A stretch of DNA of 64,000 nt from Tatumella morbirosei (GCF_000757425.2 NZ_JPKR02000003.1:1-64000); one strand, 5' to 3'; positions 19,043-29,323 are shown, counted from the first letter of the stretch. Notes: generated by a model from the letters alone, not told the origin. Numbers and translations are program-made.

Positions 19043-19111
19043 AAAAGCCGGGAGGCGACACTGTACACTGTTAATAAAGTCATCTGCAGGAAATAAACAG
19101 AGGATCACCCT

Positions 19112-19906
19112 ATGCAGCAAATTGATTTTTATATGGTCGATGCCTTTACTTCCACGACTTTTGGCGGTAATCCGGCTGCGGTTTGTCCGCTTGACCAGTG
19201 GTTGCCCGACCAACTGATGCAGAAGATGGCAAAGCAGCATAACCAGTCAGAGACAGCCTTTTTTGTCGCTAATGACGATGGTTTTGAGCTACGTTGGTTT
19301 ACCACTCAGAGTGAAATCAACCTGTGCGGACATGCCACCCTGGCGGCGGCGCATGTGATTTTCCAACATCTGAATTATCCTCACGACACCATTAATTTTA
19401 CCACCCGGTTTGTTGGTCCGCTGTCCGTATCTCGTGAAGGTGAATGGCTGACACTGGATTTCCCGGTCTGGTTAAGCGAGCCGGTGCAGCAACCGCCTGC
19501 ATTGCTGACAGAGTGTTTAGGTATCACCGGTTACCGGGAAGTCCGGGCCGCGCGGGACTATCTGGTGGTGCTGGAAACTCAGCAGCAGGTGGAAGCTATT
19601 CGCCCGAATATTTTTGCCATGAAATCGCTGGGGAAAATGGTCTGTGTGACAGCACCGGGAGATAGCGGGTATGACTTTGTCAGCCGTTTCTTCTGCCCGG
19701 GTGAAGGCGTAGCGGAAGACCCGGTCACCGGTTCCGCTCACAGCATGTTAATTCCGTACTGGGCCGACCGACTGGGTAAAACCCAACTGCTGGCTTACCA
19801 GAAATCTGAGCGCGGCGGCGAACTCCGTTGCCAGCTTAACGGCGACCGGGTACTGATCGGTGGTCAGGCAAAAACCTATCTGGTGGGGAAGGTGTGGCTG
19901 GACTGA
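19112..19906 (+). CDS. PhzF-family isomerase/epimerase-like protein
   Basis: A 264-residue PhzF/YddE-like protein with the two-lobed diaminopimelate-epimerase fold. The opening YMVDAFTSTTFGGNPAAVC, the glutamate motif NQSETAFF (catalytic Glu in PhzF) and EINLCGHATLAAAHV are all present. The second lobe has DPVTGSAHSMLIPYW. It is somewhat shorter than E. coli YddE (297), mainly through shorter loops. No phenazine genes are near, so the substrate is unknown. It lies 69 bp after the MocR gene on the same strand. Confidence 0.88.
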   Translation: MQQIDFYMVDAFTSTTFGGNPAAVCPLDQWLPDQLMQKMAKQHNQSETAFFVANDDGFELRWFTTQSEINLCGHATLAAAHVIFQHLNYPHDTINFTTRFVGPLSVSREGEWLTLDFPVWLSEPVQQPPALLTECLGITGYREVRAARDYLVVLETQQQVEAIRPNIFAMKSLGKMVCVTAPGDSGYDFVSRFFCPGEGVAEDPVTGSAHSMLIPYWADRLGKTQLLAYQKSERGGELRCQLNGDRVLIGGQAKTYLVGKVWLD

Positions 19907-20049
19907 GGGGGAGAGGTGGACCTTATCCGAAAGACAGTGAGCGGGGCTGACAGGTTAACCGTCCGGTTCACCAGTATTACAACGGTATTCAGTATAACTG
20001 CCCAACCCATGAACGGGCTGTTTACCATGATAAAAGGACCAGACCGCGT

Positions 20050-20616
20050 TTGAAGATTATTTTGATGCGTCACGGAAAACCGGCATTGACCAGTGCGAAA
20101 ATGATCTCTGCTTCAGCAATGGCTGAATGGATAAAACAGTATGACCTTTCCGATACTGGTGATGATAAACCGCCGGAGTCCTGCCAGGACCTGGTAAACA
20201 GGCCATTGAAGACGTTAAGTAGTCCGTTACCGAGAGCAGTTTCCTCTGCCAGTAAGCTAAAACGGCTACCTGAAATGACCTGTGAGTTGTTCAGGGAAGC
20301 TGAATTGCCGGTATTCCCTGTTCCATTGCTAAAGCTGTCACCCTCTCACTGGGCAGTTATCTTTCGCCTACTCTGGTTGTGTGGTTTGTCCCCGAATGCG
20401 GAATCTTTATCCATGGCGAAAGCACGCGCAAAGCAGGCTGCGCAATTGCTGATAGATACATCCACAGAACACAACCAGTCTGTGCTGCTGGCAGGGCACG
20501 GTATGATCAACCGGCTGATTGCCAGGGAACTGATATCACAAGGCTGGACAGAGAGTGCCCGGGCTGGCAAAGGGTATTGGGGGGCCGCAGTCTTTGAGTC
20601 TCCCGGGGGAGATTAA
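20050..20616 (+). CDS. Histidine phosphatase family protein
   Basis: A 188-residue branch-1 histidine phosphatase. The phospho-accepting RHG motif is at the N-terminus (IILMRHGKP), and the second catalytic His is in VLLAGHGMINRLIA. The start is a TTG at 20050, with AAAGGA 11 bases upstream; the nearest in-frame ATG would remove the first beta strand. Its size and the RHGxP form resemble SixA-like or generic small-molecule phosphatases. Confidence 0.85.
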   Translation: MKIILMRHGKPALTSAKMISASAMAEWIKQYDLSDTGDDKPPESCQDLVNRPLKTLSSPLPRAVSSASKLKRLPEMTCELFREAELPVFPVPLLKLSPSHWAVIFRLLWLCGLSPNAESLSMAKARAKQAAQLLIDTSTEHNQSVLLAGHGMINRLIARELISQGWTESARAGKGYWGAAVFESPGGD

Positions 20617-20729
20617 CCAACAGCATTTTGTTGATTCACTATTCTGGTCAAGCTGGCGTTTTAGTGTTTAAAACTTACAGCCGGGAGTTCCAGCGATAAC
20701 ATGCCTGCATATTCTGAAAGGAAAAAATA

Positions 20730-21137
20730 ATGAAACTAACAGAGTTGTCGATTGAAGACTGCATCGACCTGCGGCATGAGGTTCTGTGGCCGGATTTACC
20801 CCGGGATGAAAGCCGGGTTCCGGGAGATGATGTTGCCCGCCATTTTGGTATTGTCAGAGACGGCGCTGTGATTAGCTGCCTGTCTGTTTTCTGTGACGGT
20901 GAAGATCGGGTGCAGATCAGAAAGTTTGCCACCCGACAACAACTGCAGGGGCAGGGGATAGGAACGCTACTCCTGAAAGAGGTTTTAAGTAAGCTGCAAC
21001 AGGAAGGTGTGCGAAGCGTGTTTCTTGATGCCCGGCTGACTGCCGTTCCTTTTTATCAGCGCGCCGGTTTTATCACCGAAGGCAACCCTTTTATCCGCAA
21101 AGGGCTGACGTTTATCCGGATGGTAAAGCAGTTTTAG
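20730..21137 (+). CDS. GNAT-family N-acetyltransferase
   Basis: A 135-residue GNAT enzyme. Motif A (acetyl-CoA pyrophosphate binding) is RKFATRQQLQGQGIGTLLL. Motif B is VFLDARLTAVPFYQRAGF, with the usual Tyr. An A-rich ribosome site (GAAAGGAAAAA) precedes the ATG. It is the last recognisable gene before the 916-bp non-coding stretch and the accessory block. Confidence 0.88.
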   Translation: MKLTELSIEDCIDLRHEVLWPDLPRDESRVPGDDVARHFGIVRDGAVISCLSVFCDGEDRVQIRKFATRQQLQGQGIGTLLLKEVLSKLQQEGVRSVFLDARLTAVPFYQRAGFITEGNPFIRKGLTFIRMVKQF

Positions 21138-22053
21138 CAGAGTGTAGTTCTGTTCGAACGACGGGTGACAGTGTCTTTTGGGGAAGACCGTTTTGATTCT
21201 GATAAAGGGGATTGAGGGAGGTTTTGGTTTTAAATAATTGGTCAGTAAAGTGTGCTGATTGTCCAAACCAGAGTCAGGGGACAGGGTGCAGGTCTTAAAT
21301 ACATTGTTCAGAACAAAGACGAGAACAGACAGGTAACCCCGCGGTAGCAGTCCATCAATTTCCTCTGTTGGCACATTGCGGCCCAGTTAACTGGGCCGGA
21401 CTTCTGCTGTAAGCGAACAGTGGAAGTCTGGAATCCATACTCACCTTGAAGTGTCCCGGGCACAGAGGATCCCGGACTTAAGTACGCGGTTAATTCGGCA
21501 TATACAGGTATTCAGGCCCATTTCGGCAGACATAACCCTAAGGCCCTGTGAATAGAGTAAACTGCTCACTGCAACCGCAATTAATATTTATGATTTGCAC
21601 TGTCCTGTATTGTTGATGTTATGTAATAATAAATGTGCTCATGTTACTGACGCTTAAAGATAGATCACTATCGGGGAGTATGGGCCATTGCTAGCTCGTC
21701 CTGAGTGAGCATTAAGGTTTTTCTTTGCACCACCCAAAAAAATCCACACCAGAGCGTGGATTTCCGTCATTCAGCCTGACTACGCAAAAGGTTTTCTTTC
21801 GCGCAGTGTCCGGAAACAGACATTGATCCGTGATTTGTGTTTTATCATATTGAAAAAAATACATTTAAATATTACAGATATTATTTGAACCCATTTTTGT
21901 ACTCATTTTTTTAAAGGTGACGGGCTTTCCAACCTGCTGTGCTTGTTATTGAGCCTGAAATTAATCGAAAATGCTTTAGTCTTCATAACGCCAGTGGTAA
22001 AAGGCATTGAATTATCAAAGTTTTTTATACCTAAATCCGCCGCGATTCACATT
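21138..22053. other. Non-coding left margin of the accessory block
   Basis: 916 bp without a supportable gene. It contains the ychF-terminator-like repeat (21736-21824) and a very AT-rich tract after it (about 21830-22050). Short open frames here, including one on the minus strand at 20985-21374, overlap the GNAT gene and show no recognisable domain. Confidence 0.6.
21736..21824 (-). repeat. Repeat copy A: ychF-3'-end/terminator-like sequence
   Basis: About 77% identical by hand alignment over 90 bp to 43685-43774, which spans the ychF stop codon and its terminator. Both are in the same orientation. Shared blocks are TCCACACC, AGCGTGGATTT, GCCTGACTACGC and CAGACATT. Read on the minus strand, it has a hairpin (AATCCACGC/GTGTGGATT) followed by a T run, so it is itself an intrinsic terminator. 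It sits about 230 bp beyond the end of the WYL gene. Confidence 0.75.
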
Positions 22054-22992
22054 TCACGTTCTAATTAAATCAGCATTTTTTAATTTGAAGATACAACCTT
22101 GCTGGATCAGTTCCTCTCGGTTGGCCAACACCAGGGGATAGAGCAGAGGATGGCTTTCGTGCTCGCCGTCATAGCTCACTTTCATGCGCTCAAGTGTGTA
22201 GTGCATCAATGGAATTCTATTTTCGATCAGTAGATGTGCATTTGTCATGGCATAGTCACTGGCAATGATGGACTGCTGTCCTGCACTCAGACAAGGATTA
22301 GGGATGACTTCGGCGGTTACGAGGGTATTCCATTCAAGGTCTTGGTCACGGCCATGAAGCGATGTATCAAGTAGATCAGGCTCGCCCCGAAAGCGGCTCA
22401 TAACGAAGTCCAGGTATTCTCTCTTTTTCTCACAGAACGCCCGTACATGCCAGCGAATACCGTCATAGACCAGGGTGTGTGGCACGATGTTACGACCGCT
22501 CTTTTCTTCTGAACTCAGTGATACATAGTCTACATCGACCCGCATTTGATTCCGGGCAGCCTGCACCAGTCCGCGTACGATGATGGGATCGATATGGCGG
22601 TTGGGTACATCCAGGATCTCAATATGCCCGTAACGCAGATCCATCAGTGGCAGGTTTAGTACACCCGCCTCGTGCGGGCGTTGATATTGTTTCTCCCGAT
22701 GCAGCAGCATCAGATACTCATCCACCTTACCCTCACTAAAGCGGGGAACGAAATGGGCGGTGGGCTTATATCCCTTCAGTCTTTTGTCATAGATCAGTCC
22801 CTCGGGCGAATAGGACTTGAGATAGAGATTGATATCCCGTGATGCCTGCTGGCGTCCGATGTTGAATGCGGTACAGAGGTGATTGGTGGTCAGGCGGCCC
22901 TCCCACTGCAGAACGATCTCGAGCAAGTGAAAGCGAAGCGTCTGATCCCAGGTTAGCTCTTTTAGCGGCATATGTGCTCCAAAATGCGACAT
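22054..22992 (-). CDS. BrxR/CapW-like WYL-domain transcriptional regulator
   Basis: A 312-residue protein. A winged helix-turn-helix spans about residues 20-80 (with GRQQASRDINLYL). A WYL domain follows at about 140-205 (VDVDYVSLSS, then PHTLVYDGIRWHVRAFCEK). A C-terminal dimerisation-type region completes it. This is the layout of BrxR and CapW, which control BREX and CBASS defence operons. It is divergent from the Wadjet-like operon, with 143 bp between starts, so it most likely represses that operon. The alternative start Met8 (MPLKEL) is also plausible. The ligand is unknown. Confidence 0.85.
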   Translation of the reverse strand: MSHFGAHMPLKELTWDQTLRFHLLEIVLQWEGRLTTNHLCTAFNIGRQQASRDINLYLKSYSPEGLIYDKRLKGYKPTAHFVPRFSEGKVDEYLMLLHREKQYQRPHEAGVLNLPLMDLRYGHIEILDVPNRHIDPIIVRGLVQAARNQMRVDVDYVSLSSEEKSGRNIVPHTLVYDGIRWHVRAFCEKKREYLDFVMSRFRGEPDLLDTSLHGRDQDLEWNTLVTAEVIPNPCLSAGQQSIIASDYAMTNAHLLIENRIPLMHYTLERMKVSYDGEHESHPLLYPLVLANREELIQQGCIFKLKNADLIRT

Positions 22993-23135
22993 GTGTATGT
23001 AATCAGTATCGGAATTGCCGTTCTGGCTACCTATACTGAGCTGGCTACAAGTGTTTACCAGATAAGAATTTGAGTCCTATGCACAGCGTAATCCTACAAA
23101 GAAGGGTTCTCGCTGAACTGACAGGGTAAAACAAA

Positions 23136-24392
23136 ATGGCTACACCTAAGGGGTTAATATTACAGCTGTACAAACATTGGGAGGTCGTAGAGGAGTTAGC
23201 CCGCCGCTCTCGGGAATGGTTAGCTTTTGATGAGCAGACCATTCTTGGCATTATCAGCAAGCATCACTATGCCCCTGATGGAGAGCCGGATAAAGCGGAA
23301 GTATTACGTGTTTTATGTAAAAGTGACGTGCTTCAATATTTAGAGCGAACCCAAACATTGCAACTTAATCCACTGGTGCTGGAGTTTGTTCGCAGTCTTA
23401 CACGCGAACATGAGTTAGGTCTTTCGTCTGTTCTCAAAGCAAGAGTTGATGGAATTAAACAGGCGATTATGCAAACTTCGGAAGGGTTGGACCCCTTCAA
23501 TCATGAACTGATCCGTCAAGGGGCCGTTCGTTTGTCAGAGTTGTTTCGCCAAATTAGTCTGCAATTGGACGTTGATCGCCATGCCATTATGGATTTGGCT
23601 GAGCAAGCTAAATCCAGTGATTCCGCTCAGCCAATCCAGTATCGCTACCGTTCTGTACTCGAAGCGTATGATCAGTACGTTGAGCCGATGAACGAGATGA
23701 TGGACTCCGGGATTTCTGGCACCTTTTATCCCTATCTGGAACAAGCAGAAAAAGTGCTTGATAAGGCGGTTGAAGCGATGAATATCCAGGGGGGACTCTA
23801 TTCTCACCAACTGCAATTACGTCATGTTACTTATCAGGCCAAAGAGCTGCAGCGGCAGGGGCGAATTGTGGCACAGCAATGCGCCAGTACGTTATTACCT
23901 CTGCGCGAGGAATTGAGAGAGCATAACAGCTTATCGGCGGCGGTAAGCTTTCTGCTCGGGCGGGTACGCAAGCAGGGTTTAATGAAGGGGCTCTCGTCAC
24001 GTAAAGCAGCAGAAGACTTACCGGTTTGGCGGCAGGAATATTCCCGGCGTGTGATGGCAGGAGATGAAATCCGACAACTGATGGCCGAAGCGCTGGCTTA
24101 TACGCCTCAACCGGTAGTCTTCCCTGATGACATGGCATTCGATGAATCTTCATTGCAGACCATAGATGAGGAAGAGCTAAGGTTTCATCTGGCATCCAGC
24201 ATGCCGGTGGAAAACCTGCTGGTCTGGTTACAACAACACTACGCTGAACATACTGATGCTACCCTGCTGCGGCTTTATCACGAGTTAGTCAGAGAGCCTG
24301 ACTGGAAAGCCACCCACCACCAGGACAGTACCAAAACCGATCTGCAAGCAGTACAGGTCCAATACTACCCCCATCGGATAGAACCATCATGA
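23136..24392 (+). CDS. jetA: Wadjet-like JetA (kleisin-type subunit)
   Basis: A 418-residue helical protein at the first position of the four-gene operon. No enzymatic motif is seen. The N-terminal part looks like a small winged-helix region (residues about 1-80), followed by long helices (with LSELFRQISLQLDVDRHAIMDL) and a helical C-terminus rich in Glu. This fits the DUF3375/MukF-like kleisin that bridges the SMC heads. The assignment rests on gene order, length and the typing of the neighbours. It overlaps jetB by ATGA. The promoter region shared with the WYL gene is upstream. Confidence 0.75.
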   Translation: MATPKGLILQLYKHWEVVEELARRSREWLAFDEQTILGIISKHHYAPDGEPDKAEVLRVLCKSDVLQYLERTQTLQLNPLVLEFVRSLTREHELGLSSVLKARVDGIKQAIMQTSEGLDPFNHELIRQGAVRLSELFRQISLQLDVDRHAIMDLAEQAKSSDSAQPIQYRYRSVLEAYDQYVEPMNEMMDSGISGTFYPYLEQAEKVLDKAVEAMNIQGGLYSHQLQLRHVTYQAKELQRQGRIVAQQCASTLLPLREELREHNSLSAAVSFLLGRVRKQGLMKGLSSRKAAEDLPVWRQEYSRRVMAGDEIRQLMAEALAYTPQPVVFPDDMAFDESSLQTIDEEELRFHLASSMPVENLLVWLQQHYAEHTDATLLRLYHELVREPDWKATHHQDSTKTDLQAVQVQYYPHRIEPS

Positions 24393-24982
24393 ATGACTTT
24401 GTCTCTCAACTGGAAGCACTCCCTGCCCTGAACGACCTGTTCCGTCTTTTTAATAATGGTAAGCATCTTAATCGCGTAGCGGATCCCGTGCTCTGGGCAG
24501 AACTGGAACGCGAGCAGGAAAAATACCAAGCCCTGTTTTCCGCAATGGGATTTGAGTTGCGGGTTGCTCAGCGGGGTTATGCCTGGTTTCACAGTGATGA
24601 GGCGAATAACGGGGTGAACAAGACGAGCAGCCAGCTCGCCTTACTCTTTATGTGCCTGTTCAATACTCAGGCAGATGTGGGTCAGCCATTATCACGCTTT
24701 GGTGACTGGCGCATCGACAAGTCGTTGATAGCTGAAACGTATCGGCAACATCAGGAACTGCTGGTGGCTGAAAGCCTTGATTTGGATAAATTCACCGCTT
24801 TGCTACAGAGCGCGACCCGATTTGGGTTTGCTCTGGATCACTACGGGTATTGGCAGCTGCTGCCAGCCGTTAATCGCTATCTGGAACATTTCGAGTCTTT
24901 GATGTCCTTACAAGACAGCATTATCGAAGGGCAAGTGTCAAACAGTGATGACCAACCAGAGGATAAGGAGGAATATGTATGA
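24389..24982 (+). CDS. jetB: Wadjet-like JetB (MukE-like subunit)
   Basis: A 197-residue protein with two winged-helix-like halves: LNRVADPVLWAELEREQEKY with GYAWFH, then TSSQLALLFMCLF with TALLQSATRFGFA. It ends in an acidic tail (SDDQPEDKEEYV). Length and position match the DUF4194/MukE-like partner of JetA in Wadjet and Mks operons. Its start overlaps the jetA stop, and its stop overlaps the jetC start, both as ATGA, so translation is coupled and subunit ratios are probably fixed. Confidence 0.75.
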   Translation: MNDFVSQLEALPALNDLFRLFNNGKHLNRVADPVLWAELEREQEKYQALFSAMGFELRVAQRGYAWFHSDEANNGVNKTSSQLALLFMCLFNTQADVGQPLSRFGDWRIDKSLIAETYRQHQELLVAESLDLDKFTALLQSATRFGFALDHYGYWQLLPAVNRYLEHFESLMSLQDSIIEGQVSNSDDQPEDKEEYV

Positions 24983-27743
24983 TGCAGTCCGGGTTTGAGT
25001 GTTTGGTACTTTTGGGCAGTGCCGGTTATCAGCGTGCTGAGCTTCCACTTGATGCATCAGTTTCCCTTATTGCGCCGAATAACACGGGAAAAACCAGTCT
25101 TATCAATGCCCTTCAGTTTCTTCTGATCATAGATCAACGGGCGATGGATTTTGGTGCCCATGATCGTGAGAAATCCAGACGGTTTTACTTTCCCAATAAC
25201 TGCTCTTACATCCTCTTACAGGCATGTCTGCCTCAGACAGGGACCGTAGTGCTCGGTTGTGTTGGTAAGGGAGTCAGCCACGATTACCAGTATTTTGCTT
25301 ACAAAGGGGATTTGGATCTGGAGGATTATCGCCTGGCAGATGGAAATTTAGTGGCGGAGCCGCAGCTGGTGAGCCATCTGGCCAGTCGCGAGCGCTTAGT
25401 CACGCTCTACAGACAACCTGGCGAATTTCGCGATGCGCTCTACGGCAGTAGAAAAAAAAATGCAGGTAGCGAACCTGATTTCACGCTTTTCCATCTCGAA
25501 CACCAATCCGATGCAGATGCCTATCGGCGGGTACTGACGCAAACCTTACGGCTAGACAAACTTACCTCGGTTGATGTCAAAAACCATCTGCTTGAAATAT
25601 TTAAACGGGACTTGACCGATGCTGCCATTGATTTCAGGCAGGAATGGGAAAAGGCTTTTAGCGAGGTCAATAGTGAACGTGCTCAATATCAGGCGGCATT
25701 GGCACAGGAGCAACGAATTAAGGAACTGGCGGAGCAGGTTGAGAGTCGGCTGACCATCAGAGGGCAGATAGTCGCGTGGCGGCCAAAAATTGAAGCCGGG
25801 CTGGCAGAGTGGCAGGCCTATTATCAGAGTAGTCGTGAGGTGTTGGCTGAGAAAATACTGCAGCTCAAAAAAGAACAGGGACAACAGAACCTCCAGGACA
25901 GGAACCTCACGCTAGAGGAGAACAGCCGGCAGCAGGAGCGAAATGCGCTTCTCGGGCAAGACGAACAGCAAAAGGCATTGGGACGCCGCTTCGCCTTGTA
26001 TTCTGGCAGAGCGCAGCTTGAGGCACAGTTAGTCAGGCTGCAGGAAAGCCTTGAAAGACAGATAACTCTGTTGGGCCAGACCAGGGGGCGAAGCGTGGAA
26101 GCCATTAGATTGGATCTGGTACAACGGCAAGCAGAGCTTCGGGCGCTGATGACGCAGAAGACAACGCTGGCGGACAATTTATACCGGCGGTTATTCAGCC
26201 AACTGTCCGAACAGGAGTTATCGCGACTGGATCGGGTGTTACAACCAGGGGTTATGAGGCTAGGGCCGCAGGCGTTTGAACTGGATGTGGTGCGACTAAA
26301 GCAAAAATTGGCGCAGATGCCTGAAGATGTTCTGGCGTTGGATTGTTTACGGATAAACCTGGCAGAGTTATCCCCGCAGTTTCAGCAAATGAGCGAAATC
26401 GAGTTAGATGAGCGAATTTACGATACTGAGAGGGAGATAGGCAGTCTACGAGAACAGCAAGGTGTTGCTGAGAAGTGGGATGCAGCAAATGTGCATAAGC
26501 AGCAACTGGAAAAAGAAAAGAAGCAACTGGAAGGCGAGTTGGCGGATTTCGATTCCTGGCAGCAATTACTGGCACAGAATGATGAGCGAACTACGCAGAT
26601 AGCTGCTCTCGATGCTTGCCTGGCACGGCTTAAGGGCGAGCTGGAAGCCTCTGCTGAACGGGCGGAGCAGTTACAGACTAAAATCAATGCCCTCGCACAA
26701 GAACAGGATAAATTGACCAACAAGCACGCCTGGATTGAAGCTGAGCGACATCGGCGTGAAGATCTGAGCCCAATGTTCAGTCACCTGCAAGAACGCCCTC
26801 ATCATCCTTGGTTAGGGGGGATGAATGGACGTTAGATAATCTGTATGAGGGGTTACAGGCTTATCAGTCTGCCTGCAGACAGCTACAGGAGTTGCATAGA
26901 ACACTGCAGCAGGGATTGCAGTCGTTGCATGCGGCTGGACTGACCAAGTTCCAGTTCAGTGAAGGTGATGATGTTGAGTGGGCTAAGATCCTGGATTTTC
27001 ATCGCATTCTTCCAAAAGAAAAGGAAGCTCTCGAAAAACGTGCTCGTAGTGCAGTGATAAGTGTTGTCGCCAGTCTAAAGCAGCTTAAGCAGGGACTGGA
27101 TGCGTTCAAAGGACGAATGCGTGACTTCAATCGGCTGATTAGCCAGCGTCAGTTGTCTGATCTTAAGGTATTCAAAATTGAAGTCCGGGACGATATTGAA
27201 TTAGTTAAAGCCATCGATACGTTGCTCAGTACAGCCGCGCAAGTCGACAGCGGTGAGAGCTTTGATCTGTTCAACCAGCAAAGTGTGCTGGATAACGATG
27301 ATTTAGAACGTGCCAAAAAATATTTATTCGATGTGGGTAATAATCAGCAGGGGCTAAAAATAGCCGATCTGTTTAGCCTGGAATTCGTCATTGGCAAACC
27401 AGGCGGGCCAGAAGAATCGTTTGAAGATATAGACAGTGCCGCATCTCACGGTACTGTGTTGATGGCCAAGTTGGTAACGGGTCTCGCAATGCTGTACTTA
27501 TTGCAGCATAAGGCGAAAAAGATCCGTACGGTCTGCTATCTGGATGAGGCGTTGGCATTGGATTCTCGCAATCAGAAGAGCCTAATTGAGATTGCGGAGC
27601 AATTTGGTTTTGCGCTGATCTGTGCTTCTCCTGCACCACTGACTACCGCCCGGTACTGTGTTCCTATTCACCACCGCAGCGGCAAAAATTATATCAATAG
27701 GCAAAGCTGGCAGGTTTTATTGCCCCGAGGGGGGAACTCATGA
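24979..27743 (+). pseudogene. jetC: Wadjet-like JetC (SMC/MukB-like ATPase), frameshifted
   Basis: Frames 24979-26835 and the frame ending at 27743 join into 921 residues if one G is added to the G6 run at 26815-26820 (WLGGDEWTLDNL). Walker A is at residues 32-40 (APNNTGKTS). Long coiled coil fills about residues 190-730. The C-terminal head has an ABC-signature-like SHGTVLMAKLVTGLAML and Walker B RTVCYLDEALALD near residue 850. It is shorter than many JetC proteins (about 1,100). As written the protein lacks Walker B, so the system would be dead unless the base is an error or slippage restores the frame. Confidence 0.8.
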
Positions 27744-28615
27744 GCCGGGAACTTATTGCTGCACTAAGAAAACTACGGAAATCGCCAGAACGTTGTCTTG
27801 CGAGTTCACAATTGACTGAAAACCAGCGGCGAGCCCTTGAGCATTTTAGTCAAACGACAGCGAGCGTTGCCAGGCAGGCTAGGGGAAATGGAGTCATTTT
27901 TGAAGTGATTTTGCCCGATGTGGTGGAGCAGCAATGGCGGCAATTGGTCCCTGTCGATCCAGATAATCTCGATACACTTCTACCCAATAGGGCGCGCAAC
28001 ATAGCCAGTACGCGCAACAGTAAAGGAGCAGAGCATCGGCATAACACGACGTATTTATTGCTGAAGGCCGGGGGTGGGCCGGTGAGCTGGCACAACGGCG
28101 GCAACTACCTGCTGAATTTGAGCGACAGCACAGACCATCTCGGGGCTGCAGTCCTGGCAATTCAGCCAGGCAGTACATGGTGTACCTCGCATTCTTTGTG
28201 GTTGGTAGAAAATCAGGCACTCTTTGATCAGATGGACTGGCTACCTTCAAATGAGCCATGCAGTGTGGCTTATTACAGCGGACAACTGCCCAACAGCGTT
28301 ATTGACTGGTTATCAGAATATCCGCGAGCGCCCAGGATATATTTTTTCCCTGATTATGATGGCGTCGGGCTGCTCAATTATGCTCGCATTCGGGCAAAGT
28401 TGGGGAGTGCCGTGCAGATGTGGCTAATGCCGGGTTGGCAAAAACACTTATCAGAATTTGGCAGTGACTTACTCTGGCAGACTACCCAACGCGAGTTCCG
28501 GGCCATGCAGAATCATGTCGCATCCGGACATTTTGAGATGCAGGTGAAGCAACTTATCCACGCCATGCAACGAACCGGCAAAGCACTGGAACAGGAAGCT
28601 GTGTGGTTACAATGA
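27740..28615 (+). CDS. jetD: Wadjet-like JetD (TOPRIM nuclease)
   Basis: A 291-residue protein starting in the ATGA overlap with jetC. The C-terminal TOPRIM (DUF2220-like) domain has its conserved Glu157 in SLWLVENQALFDQ. The DxD pair is Asp205/Asp207 in IYFFPDYDGVGLLNYARI. These residues bind the metal for DNA cleavage. The N-terminal arm is shorter than in typical JetD of about 380 residues, so the usual DUF3322 part is reduced. In characterised Wadjet systems JetD cleaves plasmid DNA extruded by JetABC. Confidence 0.85.
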   Translation: MSRELIAALRKLRKSPERCLASSQLTENQRRALEHFSQTTASVARQARGNGVIFEVILPDVVEQQWRQLVPVDPDNLDTLLPNRARNIASTRNSKGAEHRHNTTYLLLKAGGGPVSWHNGGNYLLNLSDSTDHLGAAVLAIQPGSTWCTSHSLWLVENQALFDQMDWLPSNEPCSVAYYSGQLPNSVIDWLSEYPRAPRIYFFPDYDGVGLLNYARIRAKLGSAVQMWLMPGWQKHLSEFGSDLLWQTTQREFRAMQNHVASGHFEMQVKQLIHAMQRTGKALEQEAVWLQ

Positions 28616-28798
28616 AGGCGGTTATTCCTGATTATGCCTGGAGCTTATTCGGGGTCATGGTCATCCGGAGGTCATGATCTAATGTTATATCCTCATGATT
28701 TAAATGATTTTCTGCGCTGTTAAGATGAAAAAAGACAAATTTATGCCAGAATTACTTATGAAGATTATTCCAGAACGTTAGATAAACAGGAGGTAGCA

Positions 28799-29323
28799 AT
28801 GACGTTTCGTGGTATTGAACATATAGGTATTACTGTCAGTCACCTCGGGGAAGCTGAAGATTTTTTTGTTAATGCGCTGGGTGCGGAAGTGCTTTACAGA
28901 ATGGTTCCCCCCGATGAACATGATAAAGAAATCTCAGGCGAAAATATGTATCCTCTTAATGGTTTTCCCGCAGAAATGAAAGTCACAGGGTTAGCCATGC
29001 TGCGCCTGGCTAATGGCTGCAATATTGAACTCTTTCAAACCCAGCCTGACTTTGGCAATCGGCAAGCTAATATCGCTCAGCCAGGTATTCATCATTTTTC
29101 AGTTTATGTTGATGATATTAATCTGGCAGGTGAAAGAATGCGTGAGTATGGAGTCAAAATGTTTGAAGGTCCCTCAGACTGTTTTTCTTACGAAGAAGGA
29201 AAGGGAAACCAGACATGGTTCGGTATGACACCCTTCGGAGTGCTGATTGAATTGATTACCCTGCCTTCTGCATTGAAATATGACAAAGAAGCCACCGCTT
29301 CCCGGTGGATTCCTGCATCCTAA
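28799..29323 (+). CDS. VOC (glyoxalase/bleomycin-resistance) family protein
   Basis: A 174-residue protein with two beta-alpha-beta-beta-beta modules. The first opens with IEHIGITVSHLGEAEDFFV and the second with GIHHFSVYVDDINLAG; it closes with GMTPFGVLIELITLP. Metal-binding candidates are His6 and Glu of NIELFQ in module 1, and His/Glu of the second module. It has its own SD (ACAGGAGG) and a 183-bp upstream gap, so it is not clearly part of the Wadjet operon. Substrate unknown. Confidence 0.85.
   Translation: MTFRGIEHIGITVSHLGEAEDFFVNALGAEVLYRMVPPDEHDKEISGENMYPLNGFPAEMKVTGLAMLRLANGCNIELFQTQPDFGNRQANIAQPGIHHFSVYVDDINLAGERMREYGVKMFEGPSDCFSYEEGKGNQTWFGMTPFGVLIELITLPSALKYDKEATASRWIPAS

Noticed and set aside
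19112-19906. Truncated PhzF
   Set aside because: It is shorter than YddE, but both lobes and the catalytic motifs are complete, so the size falls within family variation.
20985-21374. 129-residue open frame on the minus strand
   Set aside because: It overlaps the GNAT gene antisense, has no recognisable domain and no ribosome site.
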